Source: Methanosarcina sp.
GTDB lineage: Archaea > Halobacteriota > Methanosarcinia > Methanosarcinales > Methanosarcinaceae
Direction: 5' to 3'
Assembly (NCBI GenBank): GCA_017883485.1
Contig: JADGNM010000185.1
Location: 1-5,745 of the forward strand
Length of the DNA: 5,745 nt
Shown: piece after piece, positions 1 through 4,746 of the stretch
Layout of the letters: each line of letters starts with the position of its first letter
How positions within the stretch are numbered: the first letter of the stretch is position 1
Position numbers and translations under genes: made by a program
The notes under the pieces: model-generated
What the model saw: the letters and a program-made list of their open reading frames with translations, nothing else
Database searches by the model: none
What the model was told of the DNA's origin: nothing

Positions 1-306
1 AACTCCCATGTAGATGAGGACATCATCCCCTACTTCAGCAGTCTCTCCGATTACCACTCCGGATCCATGATCAATGAAAACCCGCTTTCCAAGCTTTGCC
101 CCGGGATGGATTTCAATCCCTGTGAGTGCCCTTGAAATATGAGAGAGCAAACGGGCTAGAAAATAGAAATGGTTGTTCCAGAGAAAGTGAGATACTCGAT
201 GCACCCAGACGGCATGCAAGCCTGGATAGCAGCAAATTACCTCCAACTTAGATCTTGCTGCGGGGTCTTTTTCAAAAACTGTGCTGATATCTTCCCTGAT
301 TCCCAT
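1..306 (-). CDS. cysE: Serine O-acetyltransferase, N-terminal 102 residues (runs off the left edge)
   Basis: The product transfers acetyl from acetyl-CoA to L-serine, giving O-acetylserine, the substrate of the neighbouring CysK; it acts in the cytosol. The frame is open from an ATG at 306 to the window edge. It starts [19 protein letters not shown] and contains the short-form (EpsC-like) SATase landmarks: CYPGLHA (26-32), [10 protein letters not shown] (61-70), the catalytic region [18 protein letters not shown] (78-95) with His80, and the start of the left-handed beta-helix hexapeptide repeats. Position 65 is Glu where E. coli CysE has its catalytic-dyad Asp, a substitution I believe is usual in short forms. 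The rest of the beta-helix and the C-terminal tail that docks into CysK lie outside the window. A weak ribosome site, GGAAG, precedes the ATG. The gene follows cysK after 45 nt on the same strand, so the two are probably one transcript. Identity is secure from motifs; completeness cannot be judged. Confidence 0.93.
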   Translation of the reverse strand, partial: MGIREDISTVFEKDPAARSKLEVICCYPGLHAVWVHRVSHFLWNNHFYFLARLLSHISRALTGIEIHPGAKLGKRVFIDHGSGVVIGETAEVGDDVLIYMGV

Positions 307-330
307 TTGAAATCTTCCAATATCAATTAT

Positions 331-369
331 CAAATAGATCAGCCAAATAGATCAGTCAAACAGATCTGT
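331..369. repeat. 13-bp tandem repeat, three units, across the cysK stop codon
   Basis: Units at 331-343 and 344-356 are CAAATAGATCAG followed by C or T. The unit at 357-369 is the same with two differences inside the 12-mer core. The cysK stop codon (352-354, complement) lies in the middle unit. As 13 is not a multiple of three, extra units would add sequence out of frame. The third unit is the coding end of cysK, so the array looks like slippage outward from the 3' end of that gene into the cysK-cysE spacer. No function is evident. Confidence 0.8.
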
Positions 370-1278
370 GCTCAGATAACGCTCTCCCGTGTCCGGCAAG
401 ATAACGACAATCATTTTCCCGCTCATCTCTTCCCTGGAGGCAACCTGTAGCGCCGCGTATGTAGCTGCACCTGAAGATATGCCTGCAAGGATGCCTTCTT
501 CCTTTGCTAACCGTCTGGCTGTGGAAGCTGCATCGTCTCCGGTTACCTTAATTATTTCATCGACCAGATCAAGCCGGAGTACGTCAGGAATAAACCCTGC
601 ACCTATTCCCTGGATCCTGTGCGGGCCCGGACTTCCGCCGCTTAGCACTGGGGATTCGGCAGGCTCCACTGCAATCGCCTTGAAAGTAGGTTTCCTCTTT
701 TTGAGAACGCTTGCGACTCCTGTGATGGTTCCACCTGTTCCCACGCCTGCCACAATAACATCGGCCTTGCCGTCGGTGTCTTTCCATATTTCTTCGGCAG
801 TCGTCTTACGGTGAATTTCTGGGTTTGCAGGGTTCCGGAATTGCTGGGGTATAAAGTAAAGGGTAGGATCTTCTGCAGCCATCTGTTCTGCTTTATTGAC
901 TGCCCCTCTCATTCCTTCGGTTCCGGGTGTCAGGACTAGCTCTGCTCCAAGAGCCTTCAGCAGTTTTCTCCTTTCAATAGTCATTGTTTCAGGCATAACA
1001 AGAATGAGCTTATAGCCGTAGGCAGCGCATATGCCTGCAAGTGCAATGCCAGTGTTACCGCTAGTAGGCTCAACAATGGTAGTGCCTTCTTTTATTTTCC
1101 CTTCGCGTTCGGCTTCTTCGATCATTGCCAATCCTATTCTGTCCTTTATACTTCCCATCGGGTTGAAAGATTCTACTTTAACTACCACATCAGCATGCAG
1201 ACCTTTTGTCATGCGGTTTAACCGGACAAGCGGTGTGTTACCTATTGTCCAGGTTATATTGGAGTATATACGTTCCAT
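352..1278 (-). CDS. cysK: Cysteine synthase (O-acetylserine sulfhydrylase)
   Basis: A PLP-dependent cytosolic enzyme of fold type II that joins O-acetylserine and sulfide to make L-cysteine and acetate. With the start at 1278 it is 308 residues, the usual CysK length. Landmarks are the PLP-lysine motif NPMGSIKDR (39-47, Lys45), the substrate loop PTSGNTG (71-77), QQFRNPANP (145-153), the phosphate loop [10 protein letters not shown] (178-187), GISSGA toward the C-terminus (the PLP-pyridine serine region), and the ending [13 protein letters not shown]. The frame also allows a start seven codons upstream (1299), but AGGTGA lies just before the ATG at 1278, and an upstream start would put that ribosome site inside the gene; 1278 is preferred. 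cysE follows 45 nt downstream. The promoter with its palindromic operator is about 200 bp upstream, implying a long leader. Cystathionine beta-synthase-like enzymes are the main alternative, but length and motifs favour CysK. Confidence 0.95.
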   Translation of the reverse strand: MERIYSNITWTIGNTPLVRLNRMTKGLHADVVVKVESFNPMGSIKDRIGLAMIEEAEREGKIKEGTTIVEPTSGNTGIALAGICAAYGYKLILVMPETMTIERRKLLKALGAELVLTPGTEGMRGAVNKAEQMAAEDPTLYFIPQQFRNPANPEIHRKTTAEEIWKDTDGKADVIVAGVGTGGTITGVASVLKKRKPTFKAIAVEPAESPVLSGGSPGPHRIQGIGAGFIPDVLRLDLVDEIIKVTGDDAASTARRLAKEEGILAGISSGAATYAALQVASREEMSGKMIVVILPDTGERYLSTDLFD

Positions 1279-1480
1279 ACTATCACCTTTCTCCTGCAAT
1301 TTTTTCCAGGTTCATGTAATATTATTCGTTCCAGATAATAATAAAATTGCCAGTGATGTATGTTTATTCACTCAAATCTTTTTAAGGCTTCATTAAGTGC
1401 ATCTGTGAAGCATTTTAATCGCCTGAAATTTTATGATCCTGAGACTCCAATAACATAGCAACATAAAGCAATTTTAGGAC
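1279..1480 (-). promoter_or_regulatory. Inferred long 5' leader of cysK-cysE
   Basis: If transcription starts at the TATA/operator pair near 1482-1518, the cysK mRNA carries about 200 untranslated bases. Nothing in the stretch resembles a known riboswitch or tRNA. It is AT-rich and ends with the ribosome site AGGTGA before the ATG at 1278. A 23-codon open frame with two Cys codons (1464 to 1393) lies inside it but has no ribosome site and is not called as a gene. Long leaders are common in Methanosarcina, so length alone does not prove regulation. A promoter closer to cysK cannot be excluded. Confidence 0.4.
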
Positions 1481-1496
1481 ATTCACAATTGTGAAT
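1481..1496. promoter_or_regulatory. Palindromic operator before cysK-cysE
   Basis: A perfect 16-bp palindrome, ATTCACAATTGTGAAT, whose inner 14 bp (1482-1495) are identical to the palindromes before the HTH gene and before nifS. Its centre is about 24 bp downstream of a strong TATA-like element on the minus strand, so it should cover the transcription start of cysK. Binding there would block initiation, which suggests a repressor site. The neighbouring HTH protein is the candidate binder. This is inference from position and recurrence. Confidence 0.8.
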
Positions 1497-1505
1497 TTAT
1501 CTTAT

Positions 1506-1518
1506 CTTAAATATATAG
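1506..1518 (-). promoter_or_regulatory. TATA-like promoter element for cysK-cysE
   Basis: On the minus strand this reads CTATATATTTAAG, close to the archaeal TATA-box consensus. A start site about 25 bp downstream falls inside the palindrome at 1481-1496. It is the best TATA-like match in the roughly 350-bp gap between cysK and the HTH gene. Confidence 0.6.
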
Positions 1519-1573
1519 TTATCGAGAAGCGTCTGTAATACTCTGAGGGACGCAACATCCCTTCCATGAGGAA

Positions 1574-1628
1574 TAAAAAAGAGTTAAAATACGGCGTGGA
1601 ACCGCTGAAAATAGACTTTAGTTTTCAG
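1574..1628 (-). terminator. Possible terminator of the HTH gene
   Basis: Immediately after the HTH stop codon, the minus strand has a 7-bp stem (CTGAAAA at 1605-1611 pairing with TTTTCAG at 1622-1628, 10-nt loop). A run of six T on the minus strand follows at 1575-1580. Archaeal termination depends mainly on T-rich tracts, so the T run may be the functional part. A second small dyad, AGGGA/TCCCT (1546-1562), lies between this and the cysK promoter. Confidence 0.4.
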
Positions 1629-1629
1629 G

Positions 1630-2064
1630 CTACATCGTTCCATTATCTGACCTATTAAGATCAACTGTTTTGTTATCTGACTCGTTAGGTTCACCTGTTC
1701 TACTATCTGACTCATTAAGTTCAACTGTCTTATTTTCTGACTCACTTGAACCACAACCGCGATTGATGTTTTTCTCAATCCCTCTTGCACTTCCGCAGAT
1801 CTGACACATCCTTACCACAAAATCGTCGGCCTTATTCTCTATTAGGTCCTGAGCAAGTTTTTCGATCATTTCTTTAGTCTCGCCCTGAAACTCAATCCTG
1901 TATCCTCTTTTTCCCGAAATGTACTGGGAAACTGCCGACGGGGCAATCCCCAACAACTTTGCGGAAGCTGCCTGTGACTGTCCTTTTTTTACAAGTTCGG
2001 TTGCCAAACTGGCCCTTATTGCGGGAACCAGATCCCACACAATCTTCTGACATGGAGTTTCCAT
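1630..2064 (-). CDS. HTH transcriptional regulator with C-terminal cysteine cluster; candidate sensor for the local sulfur/Fe-S genes
   Basis: A predicted archaeal DNA-binding protein of the lambda-repressor-like (HTH_3/Xre-type) group; I associate it with COG2522. With the ATG at 2064 it has 144 residues. Residues 29-54 form the helix-turn-helix, including KLLGIAPSAVSQYISGKRG, with SAVSQYISG as recognition helix. Cys87 and Cys90 form a CxxC, with further Cys at 104 and at 5; such spacing could hold an Fe-S cluster or a metal. From about 108 the protein becomes a polar tail of 10-residue repeats rich in Asn, Ser, Asp and Glu. The frame extends to a GTG at 2091 inside the palindrome and has another ATG at 2073. 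I prefer 2064 because a GGTGG-type ribosome site precedes it and it leaves the operator outside the gene. The stop is TAG; reading through would add only three codons before TAA. Its own promoter carries the same operator as cysK and nifS, suggesting autoregulation. The sensed signal is not shown by sequence. Confidence 0.87.
   Translation of the reverse strand: METPCQKIVWDLVPAIRASLATELVKKGQSQAASAKLLGIAPSAVSQYISGKRGYRIEFQGETKEMIEKLAQDLIENKADDFVVRMCQICGSARGIEKNINRGCGSSESENKTVELNESDSRTGEPNESDNKTVDLNRSDNGTM
1644..1748. repeat. 30-bp in-frame repeat encoding the HTH protein's tail
   Basis: Units start at 1644, 1674, 1704 and 1734 (the last is partial and more diverged), each opening with TATCTGA or a close variant and exactly 30 bp apart. 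In the gene's frame they encode degenerate 10-residue units such as NESDNKTVDL. Keeping to a multiple of three means copy number can change without breaking the frame. The tail lies after the last cysteine and is probably disordered. Confidence 0.85.
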
Positions 2065-2086
2065 AACCACCATCACTTTTTGAAGT

Positions 2087-2100
2087 TTCACAATTGTGAA
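2087..2100. promoter_or_regulatory. Palindromic operator before the HTH regulator gene
   Basis: A perfect TTCACAATTGTGAA palindrome, identical to those at 1482-1495 and 3062-3075. It lies 22 bp upstream of the preferred HTH start codon (2064), with its centre about 30 bp downstream of the TATA-like element at 2119-2131, so it should overlap the transcription start. This arrangement fits negative autoregulation by the encoded protein. Confidence 0.8.
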
Positions 2101-2118
2101 CGAATATATCGTATGTAC

Positions 2119-2131
2119 ATATATATTTATT
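2119..2131 (-). promoter_or_regulatory. TATA-like promoter element for the HTH gene
   Basis: The minus strand reads AATAAATATATAT here, a good archaeal TATA match. A start about 25 bp downstream would be near 2099, at the edge of the operator. A second weaker TATA-like stretch (2101-2110) is nearer the gene but too close to the operator to place the start within it. Confidence 0.5.
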
Positions 2132-2253
2132 AGCAGTGTAAAAAATAATAATGTAATTGATCGCTAATTAATGGTTTCTATTAGAATCTAGTTTTTAAGA
2201 GTTTGTCGCTTTTATCCGAATGCATCCATGGGATTTGTGTGAAAAATCGGTTT

Positions 2254-2835
2254 TTAGGTTGAATTTTTACGAGAAAAAAATTCATTTATGGTTGCAGCAC
2301 CAGTAATGGTCATTCCCATATCGGTATTCATCAAGTCCAGATCCATAAGGATTCTCACAATGACCGGAAGAGCCGATATCGATAGTGCTGTGCCCATGAA
2401 CATTGCAAAAAGCAGTATCTAAACATGGAAATGCCCTATCCACAGGTTAGGGAACAAAACGACCATACCGAAGCCCAGTATGAATGGTACTACTATGCCC
2501 GTTAAGCTAGCCCAGGCTATGTTAGTGACTCGTTTCTTAGCAAGGTTCAGGTTCATTTCCAGACCTGCAGCAAATAAGAAGAAAAGCATACAAATCTAGA
2601 TTAGGGCATCTCTGCCCTGGAAAATAGCTCCAGATGTTGGAAATAGCCATTTGTAAGTGCTAGGACTGAGCCATCCCCAAACCGTCGGGCTGAGAATTAT
2701 GCCGCTAAAGAGCTCGCCAAAGAGCTCGCTAAAGACTGCAGGAAGGTGGAGTCTACTCATCAATTGACCGCACAATAGAGACATGGAAAGCATAACAGCG
2801 ATCTCCAAGAAAAAAATTACCATATCCATTGGCAC
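2254..2835 (-). pseudogene. Truncated, stop-interrupted CPA2-type cation:proton antiporter (Kef/NapA/GerN-like)
   Basis: Intact members are membrane proteins of about 400 residues or more that exchange Na+ or K+ for protons. One continuous frame gives several membrane segments, with recognisable family stretches: IFFLEIAVMLSMSLLCGQLM near the start, RLHLPAVFSELFGELFSGI followed by ILSPTVWGWLSP, FFLFAAGLEMNL, and MGTALSISALPVIVRILMDL followed by GAATINE. Damage is clear. There are in-frame TAG codons at 2598-2596 and 2421-2419, and a 12-bp tandem duplication inside the conserved GELxGGIILGP region. Family similarity ends near 2280, where NDxxG should follow, and a TAA comes nine codons later. 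The C-terminal half is absent. The likely start is GTG at 2835, eight bases after GAGGTGA (2850-2844); ATG at 2829 is the alternative. The frame is otherwise intact, so decay looks recent. Both stops being TAG raises pyrrolysine read-through, but the lost C-terminus favours a pseudogene. Confidence 0.85.
2707..2730. repeat. 12-bp tandem duplication inside the antiporter relic
   Basis: AAAGAGCTCGCC (2707-2718) is followed directly by AAAGAGCTCGCT (2719-2730). In the minus-strand frame it inserts four residues, producing SELFGELF where the family has a single GEL-type motif before the conserved GGIILGP. It keeps the frame but would disturb a conserved transmembrane region, supporting loss of function. 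Confidence 0.75.
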
Positions 2836-2887
2836 AATAAAATTCACCTCAATATTTTGCAATATACACACATCAAGTTTTTAAAGA

Positions 2888-2898
2888 CTTTATATAAC
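2888..2898 (-). promoter_or_regulatory. TATA-like element upstream of the antiporter relic
   Basis: The minus strand reads GTTATATAAAG. A start about 25 bp downstream, near 2868, would give a short leader ending in GAGGTGA and GTG/ATG starts at 2835/2829. Promoter and ribosome site therefore look intact although the gene is broken. No copy of the TTCACAATTGTGAA palindrome is present here. Confidence 0.45.
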
Positions 2899-2923
2899 TA
2901 AATATAACAAAAATAAAAATCTG

Positions 2924-2947
2924 CTCCCAAAAGGATATTATTGGGAG
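2924..2947. repeat. Inverted repeat between the divergent antiporter and nifS promoters
   Basis: CTCCCAA (2924-2930) and TTGGGAG (2941-2947) form a perfect 7-bp dyad with a 10-bp spacer. It lies upstream of both divergent TATA elements, so it is probably not transcribed from either and may be a protein-binding dyad instead of a hairpin. It differs in sequence from the sulfur-locus palindrome. Function unknown. Confidence 0.5.
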
Positions 2948-3034
2948 TAAATTTTCCTTTGTTCTTGATTTTTTACGCAGTATTTTTAATTTTCACATGT
3001 AAGCTATTTTTCCAAAGCCCTATTTATGATAAAA

Positions 3035-3044
3035 CTTAAATATT
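3035..3044 (+). promoter_or_regulatory. TATA-like promoter element for nifS-nifU
   Basis: CTTAAATATT resembles an archaeal TATA box; its centre is about 29 bp upstream of the operator centre, so the start would fall in the operator at 3062-3075. A second candidate, TATATTTA around 3054-3061, would put the start at or after the ribosome site and is less likely. Confidence 0.5.
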
Positions 3045-3050
3045 CACAAT
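3041..3050 (+). promoter_or_regulatory. Extra operator half-site before nifS
   Basis: TATTCACAAT here is repeated exactly at 3060-3069, where it forms the left arm of the full palindrome. The spacing is 19 bp, close to two helical turns, so a bound protein could contact both on the same face of the DNA. It overlaps the proposed TATA element. cysK and the HTH gene lack this extra half-site at the same spacing. Confidence 0.5.
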
Positions 3051-3061
3051 CATTATATTTA

Positions 3062-3075
3062 TTCACAATTGTGAA
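3062..3075. promoter_or_regulatory. Palindromic operator before nifS-nifU
   Basis: The third perfect copy of TTCACAATTGTGAA. It ends only 9 bp before the GTG start of nifS, and its last AA overlaps the AAGGTG ribosome site (3074-3079). Protein bound here would cover the predicted transcription start. It ties the Fe-S assembly genes to the same regulator as cysK and the HTH gene itself. Confidence 0.8.
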
Positions 3076-3084
3076 GGTGTAGAT

Positions 3085-4269
3085 GTGACAGTTGAAAACA
3101 CGGCCATTTACATGGATAATTCTGCTACGACTCCTGTACGAAAAGAAGTTGCCGAAGAGCTGATCCCATACCTGATTGAGAATTTCGGAAACCCTTCTTC
3201 TATTTATGACCTGGGTAAAACTTCCAAAGATGCAGTTGAAAATGCGAGAAAAAAAGTTGCATCTGCTATCGGCGCTGAAGAGAACGAAATTTTCTTCACG
3301 TCAGGAGGTACCGAATCCGATAACTGGGCGATAAAGGGAATAGCCTTTGCAAACAGAAATAAAGGCAAACACATAATCACCTCCTCTATCGAGCATCATG
3401 CAGTCCTGCATACCTGTGAATGGTTGGAAGGGCAGGGATTTGAGGTAACATACCTTCCTGTGGACAAATATGGAATGGTATCACCTGAGGATCTGAAAAA
3501 TGCAATCCAAGACGACACCATACTCATTTCCATTATGCTTGCAAATAATGAAATTGGGACAATTCAGCCAGTCGAAGAGATCGGGAAAATAGCAAGAGAG
3601 AACAGGGTATATTTCCACACGGATGCTGTTCAGGCGATAGGTCACGTCCCGATAGATGTCCAAAAAATGAATATTGATCTCTTATCTCTCTCAGGACATA
3701 AGTTCCAGGGCCCTAAGGGATGCGGGGCACTCTACATAAGAAAAGGCACGAAAATCGAAACACTTCTCCACGGTGGCGCTCAAGAAAGAAAACGCAGAGC
3801 AGGGACCGAGAATGTCCCGGCTATTGCAGGCCTTGGGAAGGCTATAGAGCTCGCTACAAGCGAAATTGAAGAATCAAACAAAACCCTGCTTGCGTTGAGA
3901 GAGCGCCTGATTAAAGGTCTTCTTAAGATCCCAAAAACCCATCTCAACGGACATCCTACTCAAAGGCTCGCAAACAATGTAAATGTCACTTTTGAATACA
4001 TTGAAGGAGAATCTCTCCTGCTTCTGTTAAACGCTAAAGGAATTTATGCATCCACAGGAAGCGCTTGCAACTCTTCTTCTCTCGAACCCTCTCATGTGCT
4101 TACAGCCTGTGGAGTCCCGCACGAGATAGTTCACGGTTCACTGAGGTTGAGCCTTGGAAAGATGAACACCGAAAAAGACGTCGATAGAGTACTTGCGATT
4201 CTTCCTGAAATAGTTCAGAAGCTAAGAAATATGTCTCCATTGACCCCAAAGGAAAACAGAACTCTTTGA
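3085..4269 (+). CDS. nifS: Cysteine desulfurase (NifS/IscS type)
   Basis: A PLP-dependent cytosolic enzyme that converts cysteine to alanine and holds the sulfur as a persulfide, which is passed to the NifU scaffold. Its 394 residues are a full family length. Landmarks are MDNSATTPVRKE (10-21), FTSGGTESDN (71-80), the catalytic His pair in IEHHAV (His105 at the IscS position), HTDAVQ (178-183, Asp180 and Gln183 contacting PLP), SGHKFQGPKG (203-212, Schiff-base Lys206), RRAGTENV (237-244), and the active-site loop TGSACNSSSLEPSHVL (324-339) with Cys328. The start is GTG at 3085, with GGTG five bases upstream; the ATG at 3112 would cut into the family's usual N-terminus. nifU follows after 29 nt. 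The operator overlaps the promoter. The long Cys loop places it in the IscS/NifS class and not the SufS class. All catalytic residues are present, so I expect it to be active. Confidence 0.95.
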   Translation: MTVENTAIYMDNSATTPVRKEVAEELIPYLIENFGNPSSIYDLGKTSKDAVENARKKVASAIGAEENEIFFTSGGTESDNWAIKGIAFANRNKGKHIITSSIEHHAVLHTCEWLEGQGFEVTYLPVDKYGMVSPEDLKNAIQDDTILISIMLANNEIGTIQPVEEIGKIARENRVYFHTDAVQAIGHVPIDVQKMNIDLLSLSGHKFQGPKGCGALYIRKGTKIETLLHGGAQERKRRAGTENVPAIAGLGKAIELATSEIEESNKTLLALRERLIKGLLKIPKTHLNGHPTQRLANNVNVTFEYIEGESLLLLLNAKGIYASTGSACNSSSLEPSHVLTACGVPHEIVHGSLRLSLGKMNTEKDVDRVLAILPEIVQKLRNMSPLTPKENRTL

Positions 4270-4298
4270 ATTGTGAGTAGGAGAATAGAGGAAAACTC

Positions 4299-4688
4299 AT
4301 GGATTACAGCGCTAAAGTGATGGACCATTTTACGAATCCAAGAAATATGGGAAGCATTGAGAACAGCGATGGGATTGGAGAAGTTGGAAATGCTAAGTGC
4401 GGAGACATAATGAAAATATTTCTCAAAATAGAAGCAGATCGGATTGCAGACGTAAAGTTCCAGACCTTCGGATGCGGGGCTGCAATTGCATCAAGCAGTA
4501 TGGCAACTGAACTCATTAAAGGAAAAACCCTGGAAGAAGCCTGGAGGCTATCAAATAAAGCAGTTGCAGAAGCACTTGATGGATTACCTCCGATAAAGAT
4601 GCACTGTTCAATGCTTGCAGAGGAAGCAATCCATGAGGCGATTAACGATTATCTCAAGAAAAAAGGACTTGAGCCCTGGACAGAATGA
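4299..4688 (+). CDS. nifU: Fe-S cluster assembly scaffold (NifU N-terminal/IscU type)
   Basis: A small cytosolic scaffold that receives sulfur from NifS and iron to build a transient cluster, then passes it to target proteins. Its 129 residues correspond to the U-type domain alone; the ferredoxin-like and C-terminal Nfu domains of full-length NifU are absent. The three cluster-binding cysteines are Cys34 (in AKCGD), Cys59 (in FGCGAAIASSS) and Cys103 (in MHCSML), with the conserved Asp36. LPPIK (96-100) matches the LPPVK motif that HscA-type chaperones recognise in bacterial IscU, although no chaperone gene is in the window. AGAGG lies just upstream of the ATG. The 29-nt gap to nifS implies co-transcription. 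The sequence most resembles the clostridial/methanogen subgroup. Confidence 0.95.
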   Translation: MDYSAKVMDHFTNPRNMGSIENSDGIGEVGNAKCGDIMKIFLKIEADRIADVKFQTFGCGAAIASSSMATELIKGKTLEEAWRLSNKAVAEALDGLPPIKMHCSMLAEEAIHEAINDYLKKKGLEPWTE

Positions 4689-4706
4689 TTGACGCAATAA
4701 TACGTA

Positions 4707-4720
4707 TTTTTAAATATATA
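4707..4720 (+). promoter_or_regulatory. Possible internal promoter before the E1-like gene
   Basis: TTTTTAAATATATA lies in the 58-nt spacer between nifU and the next gene. It looks like a good archaeal TATA box, but a start 25 bp downstream would fall on or after the ribosome site GGAG (4736-4739), leaving almost no leader. It may be only AT-rich spacer, with the gene read through from nifU. There is no palindromic operator here. Confidence 0.3.
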
Positions 4721-4746
4721 GCAAATTGAAGTCTTGGAGAATATAA

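Noticed and set aside
331..369. Short repeats considered as a CRISPR array
   Set aside because: The 13-bp units are directly adjacent with no spacers; likewise the 30-bp units at 1644-1748 are contiguous and coding.
389..814. 141-codon plus-strand frame opposite cysK
   Set aside because: It lies wholly antisense to a gene with strong family motifs, has no ribosome site of note and no recognisable product. The frames at 169-450, 584-787 and 1031-1396 are rejected on the same grounds.
1630..1632. TAG stop of the HTH gene considered as a pyrrolysine codon
   Set aside because: Read-through would add only three codons before an in-frame TAA, so nothing of substance lies beyond it.
1584..1790. 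68-codon minus-strand frame overlapping the HTH gene's repeat tail
   Set aside because: Its repetitive sequence is just the 30-bp repeat read in another frame; the HTH frame has the recognisable domain.
3481..3663. Minus-strand frames inside nifS and nifU (also 4100-4300 and 4304-4516)
   Set aside because: They are antisense to full-length, motif-rich genes and have no product resemblance.
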